Shown one piece after another: positions 1 through 6,191 of a stretch of 9,921 bases of DNA; the stretch's first letter is position 1; every line of letters starts with the position of its first letter. The stretch covers positions 1 through 9,921 of the forward strand of contig DATKZS010000018.1 in assembly GCA_035527835.1 (NCBI GenBank), written 5' to 3'. The DNA comes from DATKZS01 sp035527835 [NCBI: bacterium]. GTDB taxonomy: Bacteria; RBG-13-61-14. The notes below the pieces were generated by a model. That model had not been told where the DNA came from. It did no database searches and saw only the letters and a list, made by a program, of their open reading frames with translations. A program made the position numbers and the translations under genes.

Positions 1-136
1 CGTCGAGTCCGTGTTTTGCCATTGGCTTCCTTCAGATTCCGCCTCGCGGCGGACACCCTTGCCTAGGCTGGCGGTTCCGCTCACCGCGGCCCGCAGAGGA
101 CTTCCACCTCCAACAGGTGCGACATGCCTGGCACAC
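1..136 (-). mobile_element. Group II intron, 5' end (domain I), truncated by the window edge
   Basis: Read on the minus strand, the segment begins with GTGTGCCAGGCATG, which fits the GUGYG 5' boundary of group II introns. It continues with stretches I recognise from bacterial group II intron RNAs: GGAGGTGGAAGTCCTC, then CCTAGGCAAGGGTGTCC, a GCCGCGAGGCGG hairpin, CTGAAGGAAGCC and a purine-rich GGCAAAACACGG. These belong to the large structured domain I of a self-splicing ribozyme retroelement. The reverse transcriptase and the 3' end would lie to the left of base 1 and cannot be seen. The first base of the intron is placed at 136 from the GTGTG motif. The subclass is not decided. Recognition is from memory of conserved intron sequence and was not computed. 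Confidence 0.75.
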
Positions 137-144
137 AATAATGC

Positions 145-168
145 GCCCGGGCGCTGATCGCGCCGGGC
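145..168 (-). terminator. GC-rich hairpin immediately upstream of the intron; possible terminator
   Basis: Arms 145-154 and 160-168 pair over nine bases with one bulged base around a five-base loop. On the minus strand the hairpin is followed by GCATTATT and then the putative intron start. The stem is strong but the U-tract is weak, so terminator function is uncertain. Class C group II introns are known to insert just after terminator hairpins, which fits this placement, but the intron class is not established. Confidence 0.35.
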
Positions 169-355
169 TGGATCTGGAAGGAGGCAAGAGCCTCCGGGAA
201 TGATGGTGGAGGATATAAACCTGGAATCGAACCAACGGTGAATGTTTGGAGCCATCCCCGTTGGTCAGATAAAATCGAGCTATCGAACGATTTGCTTTAA
301 AAACCCACCTGCTGATGTTGGTTAGCGTCTGGTTTCGAGGAATGGGGTATTCCTT

Positions 356-517
356 TCATTCATCGATTACGATCCAATCGAAATTAGCCGTCCCCGCGGA
401 AGAAGCGCCATCTATGGAGATGAAAGAGACGGTGCAACCAGTCGTGGTAACATTAGTAACTTGATCCATGATAAAGGTCTTGCCGCCGGGTTGAGCGTCT
501 AGCGCCCCGACGATCAC
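356..517 (-). pseudogene. C-terminal remnant of a beta-rich surface, lectin-like or pilin-like protein
   Basis: The minus frame from a possible GTG at 517 to TGA at 358-356 encodes 53 residues. It contains TNVTTTGCTVSFISIDGASS and ends in ANFDWIVIDE. The alternating hydrophobic and Thr/Ser pattern and the closing FDWIVID look like the C-terminal beta strands of secreted, tail-fibre-like or lectin-like bacterial proteins. The frame stays open only back to a stop inside the end of the malic enzyme gene. No ribosome binding site precedes the GTG, so this is most likely a broken gene end and not a small intact gene. A six-base hairpin (338-354) follows the stop. The family cannot be named with confidence. 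The region from 137 to 355 holds only hairpins and no convincing gene. Confidence 0.45.
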
Positions 518-534
518 CCGGGGTTGGACTGGCT

Positions 535-2271
535 TTACGCCGGGACCAGCGGCAGGTATTTCGGTTTCCAGCGAATTTTATCAATAAGCAGCCTGATTTT
601 TTCAGGATCGTTATCATGCTGGAAACTGCTGTATACGCAGAGACCGCTCACCCCCTCCTGCGCAGCGGTCATAGCGACTTTTATAGCCACCTCTCTGCTA
701 ACCTTTCTCAGCTCATTCAGCCGCGGCATCAGTATGCCCTTTTTCTCATCAGCCGACGGGACCATCTTTGAAATGACCCTGGCCGCGGCAGCAAAGAATG
801 AGGGCTTCACCTCCCGCGCTCCGGACACCAGCATCCCCAAGCCCACGCCGGGAAAGGCGAACACGTTATTACATTGGCCGACGCGAATACTGCAACCATC
901 CATGTCAACTGTTCCAAATGGACTTCCCGTAGAGAGCAGAACGTTGCCGCCGCTCCAGTCGCAAATATCCTGCGGCCGGGCCTCGCAGCTGCTGGTAGGA
1001 TTGCTCAGCGGCAAAACAACCGGCCGCGGGGTGTTGGCGAGCATCGCCTCGATGATGCTTTTGTCGAAACAGCCTGCCTGCCCTGAAGACCCGATTAGGA
1101 TCGTCACTTTAGCATTTTTGATAACACCGGGCAGCTCGGCGTCCTTATGCACCGATAGCCAGGGGTAATTTGAAGGATCCTTGGCAAAGGGAACCTTATA
1201 GGGTTCGATCTTACGATTGGTGGTAACTAGGCCGCGGCTGTCCAGAGTAAAAATGCGCCCGGCCGCTTCTTTTTCACTCAGGCCCTCTTCGATCAGGGAG
1301 AAATTAATCTGTTCGGCAATGCCCACTCCGCCCGCGCCCGCACCGTGTATCAGAAATACCTGCTCGGTCAACTTTTCTTTCTTGATCCTCAAGGCGGTGA
1401 GAATAGCCGCCAGGGCTACGGCTCCCGTGCCCTGAATGTCATCATTAAACGAAATTAAGTCGTGCAGATATGCATCCCGAATGGCGAAGGCGTTCTGCTT
1501 GGAAAAGTCTTCCCATTGGCAGAGCGCGTTTGGAAATACGGTCCGGAAAGCCCTGGCGAAACGCTGGATGAACCTGATATATTCCTCCCCACTCAGACGC
1601 GGATGTGCCCAGCCAAGATAATTGGGATCGCTAAGCAGTGCCTGATTGTCGGTCCCGACATCGAGGGAAATGGGCAGGCAATGCCAGGGGGCGATTCCCG
1701 CGCCTTGCGTATAGAGCATCAGTTTGCCCAGGCAGATAGCAATGCCCCCCGCACCTTGATCGCCGATGCCGAGAATGCCCTGATTATCGGTGACCACGGC
1801 AATGCGGATGTCCCGATGACCGTGCATCGCTAAAATGTCCTCGGCTTGCTCAATGTTTCCCGGATAAAAGAACAGGCCATCGGGGCTGCGATACATCTCC
1901 GAATAGTGCTGACAGGCGTAGCCAACCGTGGGCGTGTAGATGATCGGCATAAACAGAGCTATGTCGCTGGCGAACACGGCATGCGCCAGAGTTACATTAC
2001 GCTCGTACAACGATCGGAGGTAAACGTATTTTTCAATGTCCGTATCCTTCTGTTTGAAAACGTTCCGACAGTTCTCAACTTGGCTTTTCAACGAGCGAAT
2101 AGCTGGCGGCAACAGGCCCTCCAGCTTCAATGAAGCCCTCTCCTTGGAGGTAAAGGACGTGCCCTTGTTTGTGTATTTATGTGAAAGAACACCGCACCCT
2201 CTACCCGTCACGGAGATCTTACGGGTGTTCCCGTATTCATCGTAAATGAATTTGAAAAAATTCTCCGGCAT
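535..2271 (-). CDS. maeA: NAD-dependent malic enzyme
   Basis: This cytosolic enzyme oxidatively decarboxylates malate to pyruvate and CO2 with reduction of NAD. The protein has 578 residues, the normal length for the large single-domain-pair malic enzyme family. The N-terminal malic domain has YTPTVGYAC (112-120), with Tyr112 matching the catalytic tyrosine, and GDQGAGG (170-176) followed by GKLMLY with catalytic Lys183. Metal ligands fall in WEDF (Glu254, Asp255) and FNDDIQGTG (Asp278). These align almost number for number with the human mitochondrial enzyme (Tyr112, Lys183, Glu255, Asp256, Asp279). The dinucleotide-binding loop is GAGAGGVG (310-317). LPLSNPTS (419-426), STGSPF (447-452) and CNNVFAFPGVGLG (467-479) complete the family motifs. 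The ATG at 2271 is chosen because AGGTGG lies seven bases upstream. NAD rather than NADP use is inferred from family resemblance. The gene is intact and forms a single-gene unit with its own promoter. Confidence 0.96.
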   Translation of the reverse strand: MPENFFKFIYDEYGNTRKISVTGRGCGVLSHKYTNKGTSFTSKERASLKLEGLLPPAIRSLKSQVENCRNVFKQKDTDIEKYVYLRSLYERNVTLAHAVFASDIALFMPIIYTPTVGYACQHYSEMYRSPDGLFFYPGNIEQAEDILAMHGHRDIRIAVVTDNQGILGIGDQGAGGIAICLGKLMLYTQGAGIAPWHCLPISLDVGTDNQALLSDPNYLGWAHPRLSGEEYIRFIQRFARAFRTVFPNALCQWEDFSKQNAFAIRDAYLHDLISFNDDIQGTGAVALAAILTALRIKKEKLTEQVFLIHGAGAGGVGIAEQINFSLIEEGLSEKEAAGRIFTLDSRGLVTTNRKIEPYKVPFAKDPSNYPWLSVHKDAELPGVIKNAKVTILIGSSGQAGCFDKSIIEAMLANTPRPVVLPLSNPTSSCEARPQDICDWSGGNVLLSTGSPFGTVDMDGCSIRVGQCNNVFAFPGVGLGMLVSGAREVKPSFFAAAARVISKMVPSADEKKGILMPRLNELRKVSREVAIKVAMTAAQEGVSGLCVYSSFQHDNDPEKIRLLIDKIRWKPKYLPLVPA

Positions 2272-2302
2272 GGTTCATCCACCTGAAGCCATTGAGAAGT
2301 TT

Positions 2303-2332
2303 ATTGTAGCATATCAACGGGTACACCACCAA
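2303..2332 (-). promoter_or_regulatory. Predicted promoter of the malic enzyme gene (extended -10)
   Basis: On the minus strand, TGCTACAAT forms an extended -10 with TACAAT at 2308-2303. A weak -35, TTGGTG, lies at 2332-2327, 18 bases upstream. Transcription would begin near 2296, giving a leader of about 25 bases before the ATG at 2271. It lies downstream of the tRNA terminator, so the gene does not depend on tRNA read-through. Confidence 0.45.
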
Positions 2333-2388
2333 GGAGTTCAAAACATCCGCAACGGTCCGCGAAAATTCGGGTTTTTCAGGCGGAACGA

Positions 2389-2431
2389 AAAACACCCTCC
2401 ATGCGATGGTTCTCCGCAAAGACGGTGTTTT
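2389..2431 (-). terminator. Probable terminator of tRNA-Ala
   Basis: Eight-base arms 2424-2431 (AAAACACC on the minus strand) and 2389-2396 (GGTGTTTT) pair exactly around a 27-base loop. The distal arm runs into a TTTTT stretch. It begins 12 bases after the tRNA 3' end and precedes the malic enzyme promoter, as expected for a terminator. The long loop makes it weaker than a textbook example. Confidence 0.4.
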
Positions 2432-2442
2432 GGTTTTATTGA

Positions 2443-2518
<76 letters not shown>

Positions 2519-2531
2519 AAACTAGTGTTCT

Positions 2532-2559
2532 AATATATCGAAGCAGGCCGAATTGTCAA
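2532..2559 (-). promoter_or_regulatory. Predicted sigma-70 promoter of tRNA-Ala
   Basis: On the minus strand a perfect TTGACA (-35, 2559-2554) is followed after 16 bases by TATATT (-10, 2537-2532), five of six matches to consensus. The start would lie about seven bases before the mature tRNA 5' end, typical of a stable RNA promoter. The spacer is one base shorter than optimal. Confidence 0.7.
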
Positions 2560-2618
2560 GGTTGCCGATGGTGAAGGGGCGCTCAGATCTTGGGAAATAA
2601 ATTATCACTCACCTTCTT

Positions 2619-2642
2619 CTCTGTGCTCTCCGTGCCTCGGTG
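2619..2642. repeat. Three imperfect heptamer repeats CTCTGTG / CTCCGTG / CTCGGTG
   Basis: The heptamers start at 2619, 2628 and 2636, a 9/8-base period, and are followed by CGAAATC. This resembles the CTCTGTG-type dispersed repeat common between genes in environmental bacterial genomes, whose function I do not know. No reading frame or promoter is associated with it. The arrangement parallels the CGCCAAG repeats near the right end of the window. Confidence 0.5.
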
Positions 2643-2707
2643 CGAAATCTTTCTTCTGATGATATAGTTGCTCGCGGCAATAGCGCCATCCGTTAAATGA
2701 GGTCATC

Positions 2708-2721
2708 GCGACTGAAGTCGC
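2708..2721. repeat. REP-like hairpin before the acetyltransferase gene
   Basis: GCGAC and GTCGC pair perfectly around a TGAA tetraloop, and the sequence continues into TCCCACA. The whole block, ATCGCGACTGAAGTCGCTCC, resembles the REP-type palindromes dispersed through many bacterial genomes. It ends about 17 bases before the ribosome binding site of the gene at 2751, so it would form part of that gene's leader. No RAYT transposase gene is nearby. Confidence 0.5.
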
Positions 2722-2750
2722 TCCCACATAGCTGGTGGAAGGAGAGGTCC

Positions 2751-3308
2751 ATGAAACAGAAAATCAGGACCGAGCTGGCCGGGGAGCGGGTGCTGCTCCG
2801 GAGACACCGCGCGGGCGACGCCCAGGCGATTTTCGACGCGGCGTGGGAGTCCAAGGACGCGCTCTCGTTGTGGGGCCACTGGTTCCATGCGGAGTATTCG
2901 CCCGCCGAGACCGAGCAGTGGGTGAACAGCCGGGCCGAGGCCTGGGAAAAGGGGGAGGAGTACGCCTTCGCGATCGAGGACCAAATGACAGGGGAATTTC
3001 TCGGCGGCTGCGGCATTAACCGCATAGACCGCCTCAACCTCTTCGCCAACCTGGGCTACTGGGTCAGGTCCGGACGCGCGGGCCAGGGCATCGCCACCGA
3101 GGCAACCCGCCTGCTCGCCTCATTCGCCTTCACCGACCTCGGACTCCTGCGCGTCGAGATCGTCGCCGCCGTAGAAAACCACGCCAGCCGGCGCGTGGCT
3201 TTAAAAACCGGCGCCCGCTTCGAGGCCGTGCTCAGAAACCGCCTCCGCCTCCGCTCCGGCCCCACCGACGCCGCCATGTTCTCGCTCATTCCGGAGGATA
3301 TAAAATAG
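2751..3308 (+). CDS. GNAT-family N-acetyltransferase (RimJ/RimL type)
   Basis: The predicted cytosolic enzyme transfers acetyl from acetyl-CoA to an amine; RimJ/RimL relatives acetylate protein N-termini or small-molecule amines. The protein has 185 residues, usual for the family. It opens with an ERVLLRRHRAGDAQAIFDA strand-helix (12-30) typical of this subgroup. The acetyl-CoA loop GRAGQGIATEA (108-118) matches the R/Q-x-x-G-x-G/A signature. The C-terminal ENHASRRVALKTGARFEAV (142-160) is the usual Asn-x-x-Ser helix followed by the KTGARFE turn. The start at 2751 is preferred over an in-frame ATG at 2697 because GGAAGGAGAGG lies just upstream and the extra 18 residues would be encoded by the REP-like repeat. 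The gene stands alone. Its substrate is unknown. Confidence 0.9.
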   Translation: MKQKIRTELAGERVLLRRHRAGDAQAIFDAAWESKDALSLWGHWFHAEYSPAETEQWVNSRAEAWEKGEEYAFAIEDQMTGEFLGGCGINRIDRLNLFANLGYWVRSGRAGQGIATEATRLLASFAFTDLGLLRVEIVAAVENHASRRVALKTGARFEAVLRNRLRLRSGPTDAAMFSLIPEDIK

Positions 3309-3355
3309 AAGTGGTTTCATAACTCCGCCAAGAGTTTTCCAGTTAAAGGAGTTAA

Positions 3356-3370
3356 AGGGGTCTGACCCCT
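3356..3370. repeat. Palindrome AGGGGTC-T-GACCCCT
   Basis: Seven-base arms flank a single central base. The motif GGGGTCTGACCCC is one I associate with dispersed intergenic elements, some linked to RAYT-type transposases, but no transposase is present here. A shorter related motif, GACC-GG-GGTC, occurs at 3424-3433. The palindrome lies about 50 bases after the acetyltransferase stop. It has no T-tract on the plus strand, so it is not a standard terminator. Confidence 0.5.
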
Positions 3371-3384
3371 GTTTGTTAGTTTAA

Positions 3385-3453
3385 GCCAAGCGGTATGAAT
3401 TATCAGGTGGCCATTGATTATGGGACCGGGGTCTAAAAATTTTTCCGCTTGGC
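3385..3453. repeat. Nine-base inverted repeat GCCAAGCGG / CCGCTTGGC
   Basis: Arms 3385-3393 and 3445-3453 are perfectly complementary with 51 bases between them. With the palindrome at 3356-3370 they may mark the remains of a small dispersed element. No gene is seen in this part of the 331-base gap between the acetyltransferase and the NfeD-like gene. Confidence 0.4.
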
Positions 3454-3455
3454 CC

Positions 3456-3484
3456 TTGCAGCGGGGAATCCGCTGCGCTATGAT
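3456..3484 (+). promoter_or_regulatory. Candidate promoter of the NfeD-flotillin operon with a palindrome in its spacer
   Basis: TATGAT (-10, 3479-3484) has five of six consensus bases. It lies 17 bases after TTGCAG (3456-3461), a weak -35. A perfect palindrome, GCAGCGG-GGAAT-CCGCTGC (3458-3476), occupies the -35 end and the spacer, the position of a classic repressor or spacer-distorting activator site. No T-tract follows, which argues against a terminator. The leader to the ATG at 3640 would be about 150 bases. The weak -35 keeps confidence low. Confidence 0.35.
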
Positions 3485-3639
3485 TGCCGGGCTGACGCGG
3501 GGCGGTTTTTCCGGAGGTCCGCCGGGAAACTCGCGGCGCGATGTCGTTAAGACAGGTAGAACCACGGGAAAGGCATGAGTAACGATCAAAAACATTCTTA
3601 CTTTGCGGCCTCTCGGCGCCGGGCCGGGGGAGGGGGATC

Positions 3640-4269
3640 ATGAGCGAATTATTTAGCGGGTTCACGGCCCTGGACAAGGTGTTCCTGGTCTGCGCCTTCG
3701 TGGGCGGCACCCTCTTCGTCATCCGCCTGGGCTTCCAGTTCCTGGGCATGACCCATGACCTCGACGCCGGCACCGGCCTCGACCACGCCGACGGGCTCGA
3801 CGGCGCCGGCCTCGACCACGCCGACGGCATCGAACACACCGCCGACGCCGGCCACGCCGACGCCGACTTGAGCTTCAAGCTCCTCACCTTCCAGGGCCTG
3901 GTCGCGTTCTTCATGATGTTCGGACTGGTCGGCCTCATGCTCGACGTGGGCTTCCACGTCGGCGCCATTCTCTCGGCCGCGGGCGCCTTCGCCGCCGGGT
4001 CCGCCAGCCTCTGGCTCATTGCCAAGGCCATGACCCTGATGGTGCATCTCCAATCCTCCGGCAACATTGATCTCAAGAAGGCCATCGGCGAGGAAGGCAC
4101 GGTTTACCTCACCATCCCCGCCGGCGGCGTGGGCAAGATCCAGGTCTCGGTCCAGGACCGACTCATGGAGTTCGAGGCCGAGGCCAACGACAAACAGCAG
4201 ATCAAGACCGGAGCAAGGGTCCGGGTGGTGTTCATTAAAAGCAACAATCTGATCGTCGAAAAGATTTAA
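3640..4269 (+). CDS. NfeD-like OB-fold membrane protein, flotillin partner
   Basis: This 209-residue membrane protein is encoded directly before a flotillin, the arrangement seen for yqiJ-yqiK and yuaF-yuaG. Known members associate with flotillin in membrane microdomains. A hydrophobic segment at about 13-36 is followed by a His/Asp-rich stretch (38-77). Two further membrane segments lie at about 84-104 and 106-134. The C-terminal soluble domain (about 148-207: IGEEGTVYLTIPAGGVGKIQ, then ARVRVVFI and NNLIVEKI) matches an NfeD OB fold. The polar stretch contains the exact repeat GLDHADG twice and further HxD motifs, unlike the short loops usual in this family, and could bind metal ions. The ATG at 3640 follows a GGGGGAGGGGG purine tract. 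Function is inferred from the domain and neighbour; no catalytic protease domain is present. Confidence 0.85.
   Translation: MSELFSGFTALDKVFLVCAFVGGTLFVIRLGFQFLGMTHDLDAGTGLDHADGLDGAGLDHADGIEHTADAGHADADLSFKLLTFQGLVAFFMMFGLVGLMLDVGFHVGAILSAAGAFAAGSASLWLIAKAMTLMVHLQSSGNIDLKKAIGEEGTVYLTIPAGGVGKIQVSVQDRLMEFEAEANDKQQIKTGARVRVVFIKSNNLIVEKI
3773..3827 (+). repeat. Direct repeat encoding the duplicated GLDHADG motif
   Basis: Bases 3773-3794 and 3806-3827 are identical over 22 bases at an offset of 33 bases (11 codons). Identity at the DNA level points to a recent in-frame duplication or conversion within the His/Asp-rich loop of the NfeD-like gene. Confidence 0.85.
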
Positions 4270-4286
4270 GCAAGGAGGATAAGAAA

Positions 4287-6191
4287 ATGGGATTCGGGAC
4301 TGGACTCGCGGCATTGGTGTTAATAGCCGGGTTAGCTATTACTATCTCGCTACTTATATTTTTCGCCACGCGCTACAAGCGCTGTCCCTCGGACATGATC
4401 CTGGTCATCTACGGCCGGACCAAGGAAGGAGAGGCGGCGAAGTGCATCCACGGCGGCGGCACTCTGGTCATCCCCTTGCTCCAGGACTTCGCCTACATGA
4501 GCCTCACCCCCATGACCATCAACATCCCCTTGAAGAGCGCTCTGTCGCTGCAGAACATCCGGATTGACGTGCCCTCGACCTTTACCGTGGGCATCTCGAC
4601 CAATCCCAAGATCATGACGGTCGCCGCCGAGCGCCTCTTGAACCTGCCGCCGCGCGAGATCGAGAACATGGTCAAGGAGATCATCTTCGGCCAGCTCCGC
4701 CTCACCGTGGCCTCGCTGACCATCGAGCAGATCAACCAGGACCGCGAGTCGTTCCTGACGGCCATCCGGCAGAACGTGGAGCCGGAGCTGAACAAGGTCG
4801 GGCTCTACCTCATCAACGTCAATATCACCGACATCACCGACGAGTCCGACTACATCGAGAGCATCGGCAAGAAGGCCGCGTCCGAGGCCATCAACCAGGC
4901 CAAGGTTGACGTGGCCGAGCAGGAGAAGAAGGGCGCCATCGGCCAGTCCGAGGCCACGCGGGAAAAGGAGATCCGGGTCGCCGAGAACGTGGCCTCGGCG
5001 GAAAAGGGCAAGAAGAAGGCCGAGGCCGACCGCCGCATCTACGTGCAACAGCAGGAGACGCAGGCCGCCGTGGGCGAGGCCGAGGCCCACCGCGAAAAGG
5101 AGATCAAGGTCGCCGTCAACGTGGCCGAGTCGGACAAGGGCCAGAAGCAGGCCGAGGCCGACCGCCGCGTCTACGTCCAGGGACAGGAGGCCGACGCGGT
5201 CAAGGGCGAGAACCTGGCCAAGGCCGACATCGCCGAGGCCGAGGCCCAGCTCGCCCAGAAACAGGCCGAGGCCAACCGCAAGGGCCAGGTGGCCTGGCGC
5301 GAGGCCGAGGTCGAAATTCAGAAAGCGCAGGCCAAGGCCGAGATGGAAAAACTGACCGCCGCCGAGGTCGTCCGCCAGGAGATCGAAAAGAGAAAGGTCG
5401 AGATCGCGGCCGAGGCCGAGGCCGAAAAAACCAGGCGCGAGGCCAAGGGCCAGGCCGACGCCATCTTCATGAAATACGAGGCCGAGGCCAACGGCCTCAG
5501 AAAACTCCTCGACTCCAAGTCCGCGGGTTACGAGGGCCTGGTGAAAAGCTGCGGCGGAGACGCCAAGGCCGCCGCCACCTTCCTCCTCGTCGAAAAACTC
5601 GAGGCCATGGTCAACATGCAGGTCGAGGCCATCAAGAACCTGAAAATTGACAAGGTCACCGTCTGGGACTCCGGCGGAGCAAATGGGGCGTCATCCACCG
5701 CAAATTTTTTCGCGAGCCTCATCAAGAGCCTGCCCCCGCTCCATGACGTCGCCAAAATGGCCGGGCTCGAACTCCCCGATTACCTGGGACAGATCTCAGG
5801 CACCGGCGAGCCTACGGAAAAAAAAAGCCCGGTAGCGCCTAAGGACCCCAAAGGAGGGGGCGGCCAAGCGCCGTCATCCAGCGCGCCGCCCTCTCCGCCC
5901 AAGTCCGCGCCCCCCGCGTCCCGCCCCGGCGGCGCCCATAGCGCCGACCATCACCAGGCCGCGCCGGCCCCCGCCCCAGGCCACGCGCCCGACCATGCGC
6001 CCGGCCACGCCGCGGCCCAGCCGGCCCGCGGGCCCGAGCACCGCTCCGACGCCGGCTCATCCACCACGCCCCCGCCCTGGCTCGCCGCCGGCAGGGACCA
6101 GTATCAGCCCGGCGCACAAAAACCAGGCCCTAAAACCAAGCGGTCCTCCGCTGAAATCATCGAGCCGCCGCCGCTGGACCCGGAGAAATGA
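4287..6191 (+). CDS. floT: Flotillin (SPFH/band 7 family)
   Basis: Flotillins scaffold detergent-resistant membrane microdomains and assemble as oligomers. This protein has 634 residues, longer than the roughly 500 usual for bacterial flotillins. An N-terminal membrane helix (about 5-27) is followed by the SPFH domain (about 28-200), including TMNI-like strands and the typical EIENMVKEIIFGQLR segment (124-138). A long Ala/Glu/Lys/Arg coiled coil (about 200-400) carries the flotillin EA repeats and contains a 44-residue tandem duplication (217-260 and 261-304). A flotillin-type C-terminal region follows to about 500 (FLLVEKLEAMVNMQVEAIKN, 432-451). The last 130 residues form a Pro/Ala/Gly-rich, probably disordered tail with a His-rich part at 551-585. 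AAGGAGG (4272-4278) lies eight bases before the ATG, and the NfeD-like stop is 17 bases upstream, so the two are co-transcribed. The stop overlaps the next start by ATGA. Confidence 0.93.
   Translation: MGFGTGLAALVLIAGLAITISLLIFFATRYKRCPSDMILVIYGRTKEGEAAKCIHGGGTLVIPLLQDFAYMSLTPMTINIPLKSALSLQNIRIDVPSTFTVGISTNPKIMTVAAERLLNLPPREIENMVKEIIFGQLRLTVASLTIEQINQDRESFLTAIRQNVEPELNKVGLYLINVNITDITDESDYIESIGKKAASEAINQAKVDVAEQEKKGAIGQSEATREKEIRVAENVASAEKGKKKAEADRRIYVQQQETQAAVGEAEAHREKEIKVAVNVAESDKGQKQAEADRRVYVQGQEADAVKGENLAKADIAEAEAQLAQKQAEANRKGQVAWREAEVEIQKAQAKAEMEKLTAAEVVRQEIEKRKVEIAAEAEAEKTRREAKGQADAIFMKYEAEANGLRKLLDSKSAGYEGLVKSCGGDAKAAATFLLVEKLEAMVNMQVEAIKNLKIDKVTVWDSGGANGASSTANFFASLIKSLPPLHDVAKMAGLELPDYLGQISGTGEPTEKKSPVAPKDPKGGGGQAPSSSAPPSPPKSAPPASRPGGAHSADHHQAAPAPAPGHAPDHAPGHAAAQPARGPEHRSDAGSSTTPPPWLAAGRDQYQPGAQKPGPKTKRSSAEIIEPPPLDPEK
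4935..5198 (+). repeat. Tandem duplication of 44 codons in the flotillin coiled coil
   Basis: Residues 217-260 and 261-304 align without gaps. Shared blocks include REKEI, KAEADRR/QAEADRR and YVQ, at the same spacing in both copies. The copies are clearly related but diverged, so the duplication is old or maintained by selection on the coiled-coil register. Confidence 0.8.

Noticed and set aside
204-238. tRNA-like minus-strand string with GGTTCGATTCC and a CCACCA end
   Set aside because: The distance from the T loop to CCA is five bases too long, the T stem does not fully pair, and no anticodon arm precedes it.
524-1168. Plus-strand open frame of 214 codons opposite the malic enzyme
   Set aside because: It is an antisense shadow of a gene whose catalytic motifs are all intact.
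3381-4100. Minus-strand open frame of 239 codons opposite the NfeD-like gene
   Set aside because: It has no recognisable domain, is Ser/Arg/Pro-rich, and overlaps a gene with clear membrane and OB-fold features.
4350-5090. Minus-strand open frame of 246 codons opposite the flotillin
   Set aside because: Its Leu/Gly/Asp-rich sequence is explained by reverse reading of Glu/Ala/Lys codons in the coiled coil.
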